Shown: positions 9,969 through 17,853 of the stretch, piece by piece | How the letters are laid out: every line of letters starts with the position of its first letter | Position numbering within the stretch: position 1 is the first letter of the stretch | Assembly: GCA_003194445.1 (NCBI GenBank) | Contig: PQXF01000013.1 | Location: 1-52,439, forward strand | From: Candidatus Methanogaster sp. | Lineage (GTDB): Archaea > Halobacteriota > Methanosarcinia > Methanosarcinales > Methanogasteraceae | Direction: 5' to 3' | Length of the DNA stretch: 52,439 nt | Program-made: the position numbers and the translations under genes | The notes under the pieces: model-generated | Databases searched by the model: none | The model's input: the letters and a program-made list of their open reading frames with translations, nothing else | Told to the model about the DNA's origin: nothing

Positions 9969-10480
9969 GCAACAGATGCCGCTTGCAGCGTAAATACCCG
10001 TGCTGCGAGTTCCCGGTCAAGCATGAGGAGTCCGTTGCCGTCCCCTCCGACTATCTTTAACCTGGCGATGATATCGTTGTCGTTCCCCTCCTCCTCGATC
10101 TGTTCGGTTATGAACCACTGGAGAAAGATGTTTGTGGCATGATCCTTCTCCTCAATCGCAAGGTCCACGAGATCGTTAATGCAGCCTGTGATGAATCTCT
10201 CATGCGCGAGGGTCTTCTCAAACATATCAAGCGGCGACTCAAACTCGGTTAGTGGCTCCTTTATCGCAGCAAGCAACACCCGCCCGCCCTGATCATTGAG
10301 GTAGTCATAGATCTTCATCGCATGTGACATCTCCTCATGATACTGGACCATGAACCAGTTGGCAAAGCCTTTCAGCCCGGTGCACGTGCTGTAGGCAGAC
10401 ATCGACATATACAGATACGCTGAATAGATCTCGTTGTTGATCTGTTCATTCAGGCGTTCCATCATTGTTTCGCTTAACAT
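9965..10480 (-). CDS. ftnA: ferritin, non-heme
   Basis: 171 residues, standard prokaryotic ferritin length. The ferroxidase-site pattern is visible: LNEQINNEIYSAYLY (Glu near 17), YHEEMSHAMK (EExxH near 49-53), EKTLAHE near 94, and FLQWFITEQIEEE near 126-133. It oxidises Fe(II) and stores iron, keeping it away from peroxide. It follows the superoxide reductase gene in the leftward operon (about 28 nt gap). Confidence 0.95.
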   Translation of the reverse strand: MLSETMMERLNEQINNEIYSAYLYMSMSAYSTCTGLKGFANWFMVQYHEEMSHAMKIYDYLNDQGGRVLLAAIKEPLTEFESPLDMFEKTLAHERFITGCINDLVDLAIEEKDHATNIFLQWFITEQIEEEGNDNDIIARLKIVGGDGNGLLMLDRELAARVFTLQAASVA

Positions 10481-10508
10481 GATTACACTTCCATATGAAA
10501 TAGTTCTT

Positions 10509-10856
10509 CTACAGTTCTATACAGTTCTCCCATACGCCGTGGATGTTGCAGTAAGCAAGTGCACAGAAAGCCTTGAACTCGGGGGCAGGAACCTGGAACC
10601 TGACGTTTGGATTGGTATATCCCGGAGCAAAAGCAGTCCTGCCGAGATCAACGACCTGCCCGTCCTTCTTTACTCCATACAGTTCCACCCATGCGATGTG
10701 ATGCTCCGCGGTGTTTGGGTGTGGCACATCCTTACCCACAACCACCCGGACAACATCCACATCTCCTTCTCCACGTCCCTTACCAATCTCGATTGTTGGG
10801 ACGTGCTTCTCCTTACCTTCAGCTTCTCTTCCTTTCAGTATTTCATCAAACTTCAT
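10509..10856 (-). CDS. sorA: superoxide reductase (neelaredoxin type)
   Basis: 115 residues with no N-terminal desulforedoxin domain, hence class II. The Fe(His)4Cys centre is visible: the N-terminal Glu (MKFDEIL), KHVP with the first His, HPNTAEHHIAW with the next ligands, and CNIHG near the C-terminus with the Cys and last His. It reduces superoxide to peroxide using rubredoxin electrons. A second, larger relative is encoded at 14133 in the divergent operon. Confidence 0.94.
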   Translation of the reverse strand: MKFDEILKGREAEGKEKHVPTIEIGKGRGEGDVDVVRVVVGKDVPHPNTAEHHIAWVELYGVKKDGQVVDLGRTAFAPGYTNPNVRFQVPAPEFKAFCALAYCNIHGVWENCIEL

Positions 10857-10892
10857 CGTTAGTCACCTCGTCTTGGTTGAATGTGATCAACA

Positions 10893-11348
10893 TCACTTCT
10901 CAAACATATTTCTTGCGATCTCCGCACCATACTCCCGGCATTCAGTCAGTGTCTGACCCGATGGTTTTCCGAGGATCCGCAGAACCTCCATCTGCTCCAT
11001 GTTGCAGGGTTTTAGAACCCTTTTTAGCGTCTTTGGAGCTTCTCCACTGTGCCCATAAGCTCCGAAGGTTGCGCAGACCTTCCCACCCATATCGGCATCC
11101 TTCAGCATCTCTGCAAGTGTTACTATCGCAGGAATCGGCTTTCGGTTGTAGGTGGGTGAGCCTATTGCGACTCCCTGTGCACCTGTGATCTCTGCAACGA
11201 TCTCTTCCTTTGGAAGATCTGCCACATTCAGAAGAGCGGTATCAACGCCTTCGTCCCGTGCACCCGCTTCTATTCCTTCTGCAACAGCTCTGGTATTATT
11301 CGTCCCTGTTCCATAGACGATCACGAGTTTTGGTTTTGAGTCTGTCAT
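10893..11348 (-). CDS. flavodoxin-like protein
   Basis: The ATG at 11348 (MTDSKPKLV) has an AGAGGTG site upstream and is preferred over the upstream in-frame ATG at 11417. The protein is 151 residues with the FMN phosphate loop GTGTNNTRA near residue 15, GSPTYNRKP near 70 and the FGAYGHSGEAPK loop near 100. These match the flavodoxin domain of FprA-type proteins without the di-iron domain. It probably carries electrons to the stress enzymes beside it. A related gene opens the divergent operon at 11976. Confidence 0.9.
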   Translation of the reverse strand: MTDSKPKLVIVYGTGTNNTRAVAEGIEAGARDEGVDTALLNVADLPKEEIVAEITGAQGVAIGSPTYNRKPIPAIVTLAEMLKDADMGGKVCATFGAYGHSGEAPKTLKRVLKPCNMEQMEVLRILGKPSGQTLTECREYGAEIARNMFEK

Positions 11349-11401
11349 GGTACTCGCACCTCTTGTCTCCTTTGCACCTAAAAAATAAGAGGGGTCCCAC
11401 C

Positions 11402-11698
11402 CTACACGAGGGAACACCTGGAGAGTATCTTTGACGCAACCGCCGGTGCATCTTCGAGTGGAAAATCATCAGGCGTTAGCGTCTCCGCGAGTTCATCGAA
11501 ATGCGTCTCTTTGCCACCGACCCTGCATGCCATCTTAGTTCCCGGCGGGAAGAGGTTCGCAAGCTCGCTCTTATTCCCTACAGGGAACTCGACCGCCGCG
11601 TCCTTCAGCATCTCAACGATCTCCATCTTGAGTTCCTCTATCTCGCCAATCGCGCTCTGCGTTGGTGCATCATGTGCAAGTTTATGTTCTTCAGCCAT
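11402..11698 (-). CDS. MTH865-like family protein
   Basis: About 98 residues from ATG 11698 (MAEEHK), chosen because AAGGTG sits just upstream. An in-frame ATG at 11722 lacks a good site. The C-terminal 75 residues fit the small archaeal MTH865 family: VEMLKDAAVEFPVGNKSEL, PPGTKMACRVGGKE and LTPDDFPLEDA before an AVASKI helix. Its function is unknown. It is the first gene of the leftward operon, facing the shared promoter region. Confidence 0.75.
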   Translation of the reverse strand: MAEEHKLAHDAPTQSAIGEIEELKMEIVEMLKDAAVEFPVGNKSELANLFPPGTKMACRVGGKETHFDELAETLTPDDFPLEDAPAVASKILSRCSLV

Positions 11699-11975
11699 TT
11701 TGATCACCTTGCTGGTACTCAATTATGTGATCCGTAATAAGCGTTTTGGTGGCTTATTTACATATAGTAATCGATACTGGTAGGCTGTTTTTGCGAATAT
11801 CGTCTTAAATCCATCAATTATTGACGATATCCGAACGATAAGTTTTTAAAGTTATATTGCACATGGGGGATGAAGCGCGCGTAAAACGTACATATCCCGC
11901 GCGTTCAGGATGTTTGACCACTGACGCAGGCGGATTCCTTAAACATCCTGTAAACACACAAAGGAGGTGTTGTAA
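11699..11975. promoter_or_regulatory. bidirectional promoter region of the two stress operons
   Basis: This 277-nt gene-free stretch separates two divergent operons. It holds an 8-bp inverted repeat, ATATCGTC (11797-11804) and GACGATAT (11823-11830), 18 nt apart. A rightward TATA-like box AGTTTTTAAAGTTATATT follows at 11841-11858. AAAGGAGGTG at 11960-11969 precedes the TTG start at 11976. Leftward signals are less clear. The dyad is a good candidate for a redox-responsive operator acting on one or both operons. Confidence 0.6.
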
Positions 11976-12458
11976 TTGGCTAAACTAGCAATAATCTACG
12001 GGTCTGGAACTGGTAATACTGCCGAGATGGCAGCGGCAGTAGATGACGGAGCAAGGTCTGAGGGTCTTGAGACCGAGGCGCTCCTGCTTGGCAATTTGAC
12101 CGAGGATGTGCCGGACGGCAGGAGTACAACGAGTGTGAATGATGCACTCGCGATCATGGACTCGGCAGATGCCGTTGCAATCGGCTCATCAACTTACGAG
12201 ATGAAACCGGTCGTCTTTGTGGGACAACTGCTGGAGAAGGCTGGAAGCCTTGATCTGTCTGGCAAAGTCGGGACGGCATTCGGACCTTATGCGACCCGAC
12301 CCAAAGCTGTTGGGATCATCATCGATGCCATGAAGGGCTGGGGCATGGATGTGGTGGAACCCGGGCTGCAGGTATCAGGTGCGATCACCGGCAAGATAAG
12401 ACAGGAATCCAGGGAGCTTGGCGAGAGTATCGCAAGAGCACTTTCCGAGAAGAGTTAG
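11976..12458 (+). CDS. flavodoxin-like protein, TTG start
   Basis: 160 residues with FMN-binding loop GSGTGNTAEMA near residue 10, GSSTYEMKPV near 72 and FGPYATRPKA near 105. It resembles the flavodoxin domain of FprA but stands alone. The start is TTG, placed 6 nt after a near-perfect AAAGGAGGTG site. It is the first gene of the rightward oxidative-stress operon and likely passes electrons to rubredoxins or directly to reductases made from the same transcript. Confidence 0.9.
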   Translation: MAKLAIIYGSGTGNTAEMAAAVDDGARSEGLETEALLLGNLTEDVPDGRSTTSVNDALAIMDSADAVAIGSSTYEMKPVVFVGQLLEKAGSLDLSGKVGTAFGPYATRPKAVGIIIDAMKGWGMDVVEPGLQVSGAITGKIRQESRELGESIARALSEKS

Positions 12459-12470
12459 GAGGTGAGTAAC

Positions 12471-12854
12471 ATGGATAAAATCACAGATGACGTGAAGAAG
12501 GTTCTTGAAAAGATACAGTGGGGCTCGGTTGCCACGGCATCAAAAGATGGCGTGCCGAATGTCTCGCCAAAGGGCAGCTTCAAGATAGTTGATGAGCAGA
12601 CGATCCGGTTTGCGGATATCTTCTCAGAACACACCAGAAAGAACTTAATGGAGAATCCGAGGGTCGCAATCGATATCGTGGACGCAGAGACCGCATCAGG
12701 GTACCAGCTCAAGGGAACCGCAACGCTTGCGGATAGCGGACCTGCATTCGAGGCGGCAAAGGAAGAACTTGCCGGAATGGGTTTTCCAGCGCCGAAGAAC
12801 CTTGTCACTGTTACGGTTACCGAGGTATATAGCATGAAGCCCGGAGGCAGTTAG
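12471..12854 (+). CDS. pyridoxamine 5'-phosphate oxidase-like FMN-binding protein
   Basis: 127 residues from the ATG at 12471, which has AGGAGGTGAG 5 nt upstream. The sequence has the split-barrel pattern: VLEKIQWGSVATASKDGVPN, SPKGSFKI, HTRKNLMENPRVAI and YQLKGTATL. Archaeal relatives bind FMN or F420 and are annotated as flavin reductase/PPOX proteins. It probably serves as a flavin electron carrier within the stress operon. Substrate unknown. Confidence 0.85.
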   Translation: MDKITDDVKKVLEKIQWGSVATASKDGVPNVSPKGSFKIVDEQTIRFADIFSEHTRKNLMENPRVAIDIVDAETASGYQLKGTATLADSGPAFEAAKEELAGMGFPAPKNLVTVTVTEVYSMKPGGS

Positions 12855-12858
12855 AGTC

Positions 12859-13212
12859 ATGGAAGGGAGAAAGGTTGCACTCTTCGCATTCAACGGCGAC
12901 CCGATGTGCTTTGCCCACGTCCTTTTAAACGCTCTTGACATGAAAGAAAAGGGCTTTAAGGTTAAGGTCGTAATCGAAGGCACTGCCACCACGCAGGTTG
13001 CGGAGCTTACAGACGCGAACAAGCCCTTCGCAAACCTGTACAAGCGGGTGCTGGACTCCGGTCTGATCGACTGTGTCTGTGAGGCATGTTCGAACCAGAC
13101 CGCGTCACAGGAGTCTGCCCTGAAGCAGGGGCTGGAACTGTGTAATGAGATGAGCGGGCACCCGAGTGTCGGGCGCTACATAGAGAATGGGTATGAAGTG
13201 CTGCTATTCTGA
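12859..13212 (+). CDS. DsrE-like protein
   Basis: 117 residues with a Rossmann-like start (KVALFAFNGDPMCFAHVLLN), EKGFKVKVVIEGTA, and conserved cysteines in LIDCVCEACSNQTAS near 75-90. This fits the DsrE/DsrF/YchN-like fold used in sulfur relay and small-molecule sensing. The ATG lies 4 nt after the preceding stop, so it belongs to the operon. With the nearby rhodanese proteins it may take part in sulfane sulfur transfer; this is inference. Confidence 0.75.
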   Translation: MEGRKVALFAFNGDPMCFAHVLLNALDMKEKGFKVKVVIEGTATTQVAELTDANKPFANLYKRVLDSGLIDCVCEACSNQTASQESALKQGLELCNEMSGHPSVGRYIENGYEVLLF

Positions 13213-13242
13213 TCCTGACAACCGTGAATGGAGATAGAAAAC

Positions 13243-13827
13243 ATGGAAAAGACGCTTGAGAACCTGACAAAAGCCTTCATCGGCGAGAGTCAGGCACGGA
13301 ACCGGTACACGTTCTATGCGAAAGTTGCAAAGAATGAGGGCTTTGAGCAGATCTCGGATATATTTCTTGCAACAGCAGAGAACGAACGTGAACATGCGAA
13401 GTGGCTCTTCAGGATGATCGATGAACTGCGGCAAAATATTCCTGAAAAACCGGATGAGATCAATGTTGAAGCCGCAGCCCCGCTAACGCTCGGAACCACT
13501 GCTGAGAACCTCGCCGCAGCGATCGCTGGCGAGAACTACGAGACTACGACGATGTATCCTGCGTTTGCAGATGTTGCAGAAAGCGAAGGGCTGGACGAGA
13601 TTGCGAGTAGGCTGCGATCGATAGCGGTCGCAGAGTCGCATCACGAAGGGCGGTACAGGAAACTGCTTGTAACGTTCGAGGCAGGTACGGTCTTTACGAA
13701 GGATACGACGGTTCCTTGGGTCTGCAGGAAGTGCGGATACATGCACGAGGGCAAGGAACCGCCTGTTAAGTGTCCGGCATGTGATCATCCGAGAGAGTAC
13801 TTCGAGATTAAGTGTGAAGAATACTAA
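13243..13827 (+). CDS. rbr: rubrerythrin
   Basis: 194 residues from ATG 13243, which has GGAGAT upstream (an in-frame ATG at 13228 is less well placed). The N-terminal four-helix bundle carries the di-iron ligands ([39 protein letters not shown]). The C-terminus is a rubredoxin-type Fe(SCys)4 knuckle pair, [10 protein letters not shown] and CPACDHP. It reduces hydrogen peroxide with electrons from rubredoxin, and is the central gene of this cluster. Confidence 0.96.
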   Translation: MEKTLENLTKAFIGESQARNRYTFYAKVAKNEGFEQISDIFLATAENEREHAKWLFRMIDELRQNIPEKPDEINVEAAAPLTLGTTAENLAAAIAGENYETTTMYPAFADVAESEGLDEIASRLRSIAVAESHHEGRYRKLLVTFEAGTVFTKDTTVPWVCRKCGYMHEGKEPPVKCPACDHPREYFEIKCEEY

Positions 13828-13840
13828 ACAGGAGGTAAAT

Positions 13841-13957
13841 ATGACAGATAAAGGGGAAGTTTACGAATGTGAGATATGTGGGAACGTTGTTGAGGTAATA
13901 GAGGCAGGAAGCGGAGAGCTCGTCTGCTGTGGCGTTCCGATGGAGCTAGTTTCATGA
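13841..13957 (+). CDS. desulforedoxin-like small iron protein
   Basis: 38 residues: [19 protein letters not shown], then a CC pair ([11 protein letters not shown]). This is the desulforedoxin/N-terminal desulfoferrodoxin pattern CxxC...CC that binds one iron. The site AGGAGGT lies before the ATG. Its stop overlaps the ATG of the rubredoxin gene (13954), so they are co-translated. It is the domain that the two superoxide reductases nearby lack, and may act as their electron donor. Confidence 0.9.
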   Translation: MTDKGEVYECEICGNVVEVIEAGSGELVCCGVPMELVS

Positions 13958-14115
13958 CGAACTACAAGTGCAAGATGTGTGGATACCTGTACCGCCCGGA
14001 ACGAGGCGACCCTGCGAGCGGAATCGAACCCGGAACAGAGTTCGAGAACCTGCCAGATGACTGGAAGTGTCCGTCATGTGGTGTCGGGAAGGAGTTTTTC
14101 AAACCTGTTGAATAA
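13954..14115 (+). CDS. rub: rubredoxin
   Basis: 53 residues with the two classical knuckles CKMCGYLY and [11 protein letters not shown] and the usual [10 protein letters not shown]...LPDDWKCP core. One iron is bound by four Cys. It overlaps the desulforedoxin stop by 4 nt. It is the likely shared electron carrier feeding rubrerythrin, superoxide reductase and FprA. Confidence 0.97.
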   Translation: MTNYKCKMCGYLYRPERGDPASGIEPGTEFENLPDDWKCPSCGVGKEFFKPVE

Positions 14116-14132
14116 ACCAAAGGAGGTACAAA

Positions 14133-14648
14133 ATGGTTGAAGAAGTGATCGATGAGCAGTTCCTGCGAGTGAACAGGGCAGCGAATCTGATGAACCTGAC
14201 AGAGCTTGAGAAGAAGCACCTGCCGCATATCAGCATTCCTGTGAAGGTTGCGGCACGGGAGCCGTTTGACATCGAAGTGGAGGTTGGCGGGATGCTTAAG
14301 CATCCGAATGAGCCGGGACATCACATACAGTGGATCGAACTGTATGCCGAGTACGTATTCCTGGCACGAATAGACTTAACCCCGCAACTCACCGATCCAA
14401 AGACCGTCTTCACGATCCGGCTTGACAACGTGGGATCTGTCAAACTGCGGGCGATCTCGCGCTGCAACCTGCACGGGCTCTGGGAAGTTTCCGGAACTGT
14501 TTCGGTACTGCCACCTGGAACACCGGTTGTACACGACAACAAGTTCGCATGTCTCACATGCGGGCAGATGACGTTTGTCGAAGGCGACAACCCTGAAACA
14601 TGCTGGTTCTGCGGCGAGCACGAGGCAGAGAACTTCGCTGGCTGCTGA
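14133..14648 (+). CDS. superoxide reductase-like protein with C-terminal zinc/iron knuckle
   Basis: 171 residues. Residues 1-125 resemble the superoxide reductase domain ([22 protein letters not shown], and CNLHG near residue 112). The last 40 residues add a rubredoxin-like unit, CLTCGQM and [15 protein letters not shown]. This arrangement, catalytic domain first and iron knuckle last, is the reverse of classical desulfoferrodoxin. AAGGAGGT precedes the ATG. It probably reduces superoxide and may bring its own electron-transfer site. Confidence 0.88.
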   Translation: MVEEVIDEQFLRVNRAANLMNLTELEKKHLPHISIPVKVAAREPFDIEVEVGGMLKHPNEPGHHIQWIELYAEYVFLARIDLTPQLTDPKTVFTIRLDNVGSVKLRAISRCNLHGLWEVSGTVSVLPPGTPVVHDNKFACLTCGQMTFVEGDNPETCWFCGEHEAENFAGC

Positions 14649-14667
14649 AGAGGAAGGGGTTACTGAC

Positions 14668-14823
14668 ATGACCAGCTGGAAATGCTCAAACTGCGGATAT
14701 ACGCTGGAAGCGGACGTGCCGCCGGAACAGTGTCCATCGTGCGGCGAGATATGTGATTTTATCGATGTCAGCTGCTACATTCCGGAATGCGACACCGGCG
14801 GCGGGGTCGATGAGAGATTGTAA
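14668..14823 (+). CDS. rubredoxin-like small protein
   Basis: 51 residues starting at ATG 14668. Knuckles [11 protein letters not shown] and [10 protein letters not shown] fit a shortened rubredoxin-like metal site, followed by a tail with two more cysteines ([13 protein letters not shown]). Similar 36-residue proteins are encoded at 16366 and 18082, making a small family here. Presumably an electron carrier or a zinc protein of the stress operon. Confidence 0.85.
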   Translation: MTSWKCSNCGYTLEADVPPEQCPSCGEICDFIDVSCYIPECDTGGGVDERL

Positions 14824-14855
14824 GAGACTTTGAAGAAAATAGGAGGTGTGCAACA

Positions 14856-15200
14856 ATGGGAAAAGAGATTGTAGAGAACATAAGCAAGAAGATCGGGTTC
14901 ACCCCTGAGATCATGAAGACGATTGGAGAGATCGATCCATCCTTCCTCAGGATGTATCAAAAGTGCGATGAAGGCATACTGAAGGACGGTGCGCTCTCTG
15001 TTAAGGTGAAGACGCTAATGGCGCTTGCCTCGGTTGCAGCACAGCGGTGTGAGCCCTGTGTGGAATCACAGATGCGAAACGCAATCAACAACGGAGCAAC
15101 AAAAGAGGAGATCGTGGAGACGCTCGAGGTCGTGTTCATGACGTCAGGTGCCCCTGGTGTTGCGATGTTTCGGAATGCGCTGAAACAACTGAAAGACTGA
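14856..15200 (+). CDS. carboxymuconolactone decarboxylase/AhpD family protein
   Basis: 114 residues. The AhpD-type redox site CEPCVESQMRNAINNGATKEE is seen near residues 65-85, giving a CxxC and a following acidic/amide helix. Members act as peroxidases or disulfide reductases for peroxiredoxins. TAGGAGGTG precedes the ATG. Its position next to a peroxiredoxin gene supports a peroxide-defence job. Confidence 0.88.
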   Translation: MGKEIVENISKKIGFTPEIMKTIGEIDPSFLRMYQKCDEGILKDGALSVKVKTLMALASVAAQRCEPCVESQMRNAINNGATKEEIVETLEVVFMTSGAPGVAMFRNALKQLKD

Positions 15201-15217
15201 AATAGAACGGTGGCGGT

Positions 15218-15637
15218 ATGGAACTAAAAAAACTTGCGCCAAATTTTGCGGTTCAGGACATCGAGAAAACAGTTGCGTTTTATCGCGATGTGCTTGGGTT
15301 TAAACTGGAAGTGGCAGTACCGGAAGATAAAAGTGGTGTTCTGCAGGAACTAACCGGGAGAAATAAGCATATCTATGCCATGATGAGTCGTGATGGTGTA
15401 GGTGTGATGTTTCAGAGAACGGATAGTATTGGAGAGGACGTGCCGCCACTCAAAGGTGTGCCAATAGGCGCTTCCGTGTCCTTTTACATCGAAGTAGAGG
15501 ATATAAATACGCTCTACCATGAACTAAAACCAAAAGCCGGAGTAGTAAAAGAACTGGAAACCGCATGGTATGGAATGCAGGAATTTTATATCAAAGACTG
15601 CAACGGATATATTTTAGGATTTGCAGAAAGGAAATAA
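15218..15637 (+). CDS. VOC (glyoxalase/bleomycin resistance) family protein
   Basis: 139 residues with paired beta-alpha-beta-beta-beta units: PNFAVQDIEKTVAFYRDVLGF at the start and SFYIEVEDINTLYHELKPK in the middle, ending YIKDCNGYILGFAE. The Glu and other metal-ligand positions of the VOC superfamily look kept, but the substrate cannot be read from sequence. It sits between the AhpD-like and peroxiredoxin genes; its ribosome site GGTGG is weaker than those around it. Confidence 0.85.
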   Translation: MELKKLAPNFAVQDIEKTVAFYRDVLGFKLEVAVPEDKSGVLQELTGRNKHIYAMMSRDGVGVMFQRTDSIGEDVPPLKGVPIGASVSFYIEVEDINTLYHELKPKAGVVKELETAWYGMQEFYIKDCNGYILGFAERK

Positions 15638-15686
15638 GAGAATAAGGTAATGTGATCGACAAGAGACTGTAAAGGAGGTACATAAC

Positions 15687-16349
15687 ATGGAAGAAGAAAC
15701 CACAGCAGAACAGGCACAGGCACGCCCGATGCTTCACCTGGGCGAGACCGCCCCTGATTTTGAGGCTGTGACAACACACGGACCGATGAAACTCTCTGAC
15801 TACAAGGGAGAGTGGGTCCTCCTCTTCTCGCATCCGGCAGACTTCACGCCGGTCTGCACAACAGAGTTCATGGGCTTTGCAAAGATGCACCCTGAACTTG
15901 AGAAGCGCGGCGTTAAGCTGATCGGACTTAGCGTTGACAGCGTCCACTCGCATATCGCGTGGGTGCGGAACATCGAAGAGAAGATGGGTGTTGCGATCCC
16001 GTTTCCGGTGATTGCGGATCTTAACATGAATGTCGGGACGCTATATGGCATGATCCATCCGGGACAGAGTGCGACCGCTGCTGTGCGGTGCGTCTTTGTG
16101 ATCGATTCCGACCAGATCCTGCGCGCCATGATCTACTACCCGCTCTCGACAGGACGGAATATGGACGAGATCCTGCGGCTCGTTGATGCCCTGCAGGCGG
16201 CAGACAAGTACGGGATCGCAACGCCTGCCGACTGGAGACCAGGAGATCAGGCGATTGTTCCGCCACCTGCAACGCAGGAAGAGGCAGAGAAGCGACTTGG
16301 TGAGGGCTACGACTGCAAGGACTGGTATTTCTGCAAGAAGACAATCTAA
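15687..16349 (+). CDS. peroxiredoxin (Prx6/AhpC-like)
   Basis: 220 residues. The peroxidatic cysteine lies in HPADFTPVCTTEF near residue 51 and the Arg of the active site in AVRCVFVIDSDQ near 133. The long C-terminal arm and Cys residues (YDCKDWYFCKK) are typical of archaeal 1-Cys/2-Cys Prx6-type decamers. It reduces hydrogen peroxide and alkyl hydroperoxides. AAAGGAGGT precedes the ATG. Penultimate gene of the rightward operon. Confidence 0.95.
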   Translation: MEEETTAEQAQARPMLHLGETAPDFEAVTTHGPMKLSDYKGEWVLLFSHPADFTPVCTTEFMGFAKMHPELEKRGVKLIGLSVDSVHSHIAWVRNIEEKMGVAIPFPVIADLNMNVGTLYGMIHPGQSATAAVRCVFVIDSDQILRAMIYYPLSTGRNMDEILRLVDALQAADKYGIATPADWRPGDQAIVPPPATQEEAEKRLGEGYDCKDWYFCKKTI

Positions 16350-16365
16350 AAGGAGGTGAGATTTT

Positions 16366-16476
16366 ATGGCTGAATATCGATGTACAAACTGTGGATACGT
16401 TGCCGACGCTGATGCTGCGCCGGAGGAGTGTCCGGTCTGCAAGCACAAGGATTCTTTTGAGACGATCAAGGATTGA
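16366..16476 (+). CDS. rubredoxin-like 36-residue protein, copy 1
   Basis: MAEYRCTNCGYVADADAAP with CPVCKHKDSF: two CxxC knuckles in only 36 residues. AAAGGAGGTGAG lies upstream. It ends the rightward operon and is followed by a terminator hairpin. A near-identical gene lies at 18082, the coding start of which is the same base for base, so the pair arose by recent duplication. Confidence 0.88.
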   Translation: MAEYRCTNCGYVADADAAPEECPVCKHKDSFETIKD

Positions 16477-16489
16477 AACTTCTTCGAGA

Positions 16490-16530
16490 GGAGGTTGGGA
16501 TTCATAACCCAACTCCACTCCCTATTTTTC
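16490..16530 (+). terminator. terminator of the rightward stress operon
   Basis: GAGGTTGGG (16491-16499) pairs with CCCAACTC (16508-16515) around a short loop, and CCCTATTTTTCC follows. It lies directly after the last rubredoxin-like gene. Confidence 0.6.
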
Positions 16531-16701
16531 CGAGAGGTTTAAAGGTCCAATCATCACATATCAACGCCTCAGTCTTGAACTCAGATATTTCGGGGATTGA
16601 AATACTCCAATCCTCTGGAATCTTTTAAATTTCAGTCTCTTTGAATTTTGTTTTTGGATCCAAAACTAATCACCAAGATATACCATTATCAGCATTTTTA
16701 A

Positions 16702-16958
16702 TGGTATATACACTATAACCCACGCACCCCATTCCACACCACATTTATCACCAACCTAGCCCTACATTCAACTGTTGTACCTCGATATCCCCTCACCCGA
16801 AATATGCCTCATCACATTTCTCCTCTGCATCCTTACTGATACCTCTCTCACCGTCCGGCACATTTTCGAGAACAATCACAATTGGGGGGCATTCTACCTT
16901 GCAGAGAAAGACAACCTCAGAGATGTCGAAATCGCAGAAGTCAATAAAATGCTCTCTT
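16702..16958 (+). mobile_element. IS91-like element, 5'-end fragment (copy A)
   Basis: Starts with TGGTATATACACTATAA and is about 97% identical by eye to copy B at 19325, and clearly related to the longer copy C at 40498. It carries only the start of the transposase gene (VRHIFENNHNWGAF) and stops abruptly at about 16958. The opposite strand supplies the last 55 codons of the neighbouring ORF. Confidence 0.75.
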
Positions 16959-17614
16959 GTTATTTTGACTTCTTGAATTGCTTTACCTGTTTTATATATG
17001 TAAAAATCATCGTTTCGCTTATTCCAACAGTTGAAGACGGGATGATCTTCAAAATTGGGATAACTCTCGAGAGAACCCCATTCAATCACATAATTGTCTT
17101 CAATCTTATATTTGAATAAATTAGTAAAAATTGGATTGTAACGGACTGTTATGATCAAATCAATTTTCAAGGTCTTTTTCGGAATTGTTTTGGTGAGGTT
17201 GTCCTCCACCATCTTTTCAAAAATATCTGGGTATTTTGCTATTATCGATTTGGTTTTTAATAGAATCTCTGTAGCTTCTTCTGGGTTTAGATGACTTAAA
17301 ATATCTTGTTTGACTTTTTTGGAACTATTATCAAAATTAAATCGATATTTTATTTCCAATGATTTTGCAATATTTTTCGATTCATTATTTATTACAATAT
17401 ACAGCTTTCCAGATTCTAAAATGTCTGATCTATCGGTTACTTCTTTATTTCCTGAAATTATTTTTGTGGTAATTATTGGCTTTCTTGAATCTCTTAATTG
17501 GAGAAAAATTAAGATAACTAAAATTATGTTAACGATCGCAATTATAGTGTTGGAATAATTTCCAAACGAGTTTAAGAAATTCATCACAACTGCTACAATA
17601 TTATCAACAGACAT
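16793..17614 (-). CDS. hypothetical membrane-anchored protein with a borrowed C-terminus
   Basis: 273 residues. One hydrophobic helix near residues 22-40 (NTIIAIVNIILVILIFLQL), then a soluble domain with no recognised motif. The base composition is more AT-rich than the stress genes, suggesting foreign origin. The last 55 residues are read antisense through IS91-like copy A, so the true C-terminus has been cut off and replaced. Its ATG abuts the stop of a 43-residue ORF (TAGATG), as in an operon. Confidence 0.6.
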   Translation of the reverse strand: MSVDNIVAVVMNFLNSFGNYSNTIIAIVNIILVILIFLQLRDSRKPIITTKIISGNKEVTDRSDILESGKLYIVINNESKNIAKSLEIKYRFNFDNSSKKVKQDILSHLNPEEATEILLKTKSIIAKYPDIFEKMVEDNLTKTIPKKTLKIDLIITVRYNPIFTNLFKYKIEDNYVIEWGSLESYPNFEDHPVFNCWNKRNDDFYIYKTGKAIQEVKITREHFIDFCDFDISEVVFLCKVECPPIVIVLENVPDGERGISKDAEEKCDEAYFG

Positions 17615-17746
17615 CTACATCATACCCAAACTACTAGTATCTTTACCCCTTCTCTTCTGCTCCATTTCCTTGAACTCCGCACCCGAACCCATGCCCCGCT
17701 CTCCCGCATCATCACTTGCCCCTATCCGGATCGCCTGCCCTTTCAT
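17615..17746 (-). CDS. small ORF upstream of the membrane-anchored protein
   Basis: 43 residues from the ATG at 17746, which has GGAGATGG upstream; rich in Gly, Lys and Glu (MKGQAIRIGASDDAGERG). The stop TAG is immediately followed by the ATG of the next gene. The frame is open further upstream, so it could instead be the end of a longer, truncated gene. No family recognised. Confidence 0.35.
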   Translation of the reverse strand: MKGQAIRIGASDDAGERGMGSGAEFKEMEQKRRGKDTSSLGMM

Positions 17747-17799
17747 ATACTGACCATCTCCCAGTGCCTGCCTCTCGCAGACCGATGCGCCTGAACAGA

Positions 17800-17853
17800 C
17801 TTTTTCTCTCCAAAACCAAGATTTGCTCCGTTTGAACTTTTGGGTTTAGCCAT
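17800..17853 (-). pseudogene. hsdM: HsdM N-terminal fragment (type I DNA methyltransferase)
   Basis: Only the first 17-18 codons remain: MAKPKSSNGANLGFGEK, the characteristic opening of type I restriction-modification N-6 methylase subunits. After this the frame runs into unrelated residues and stops. This is a remnant of a lost restriction system, beside other truncated defence-type genes. Confidence 0.6.
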
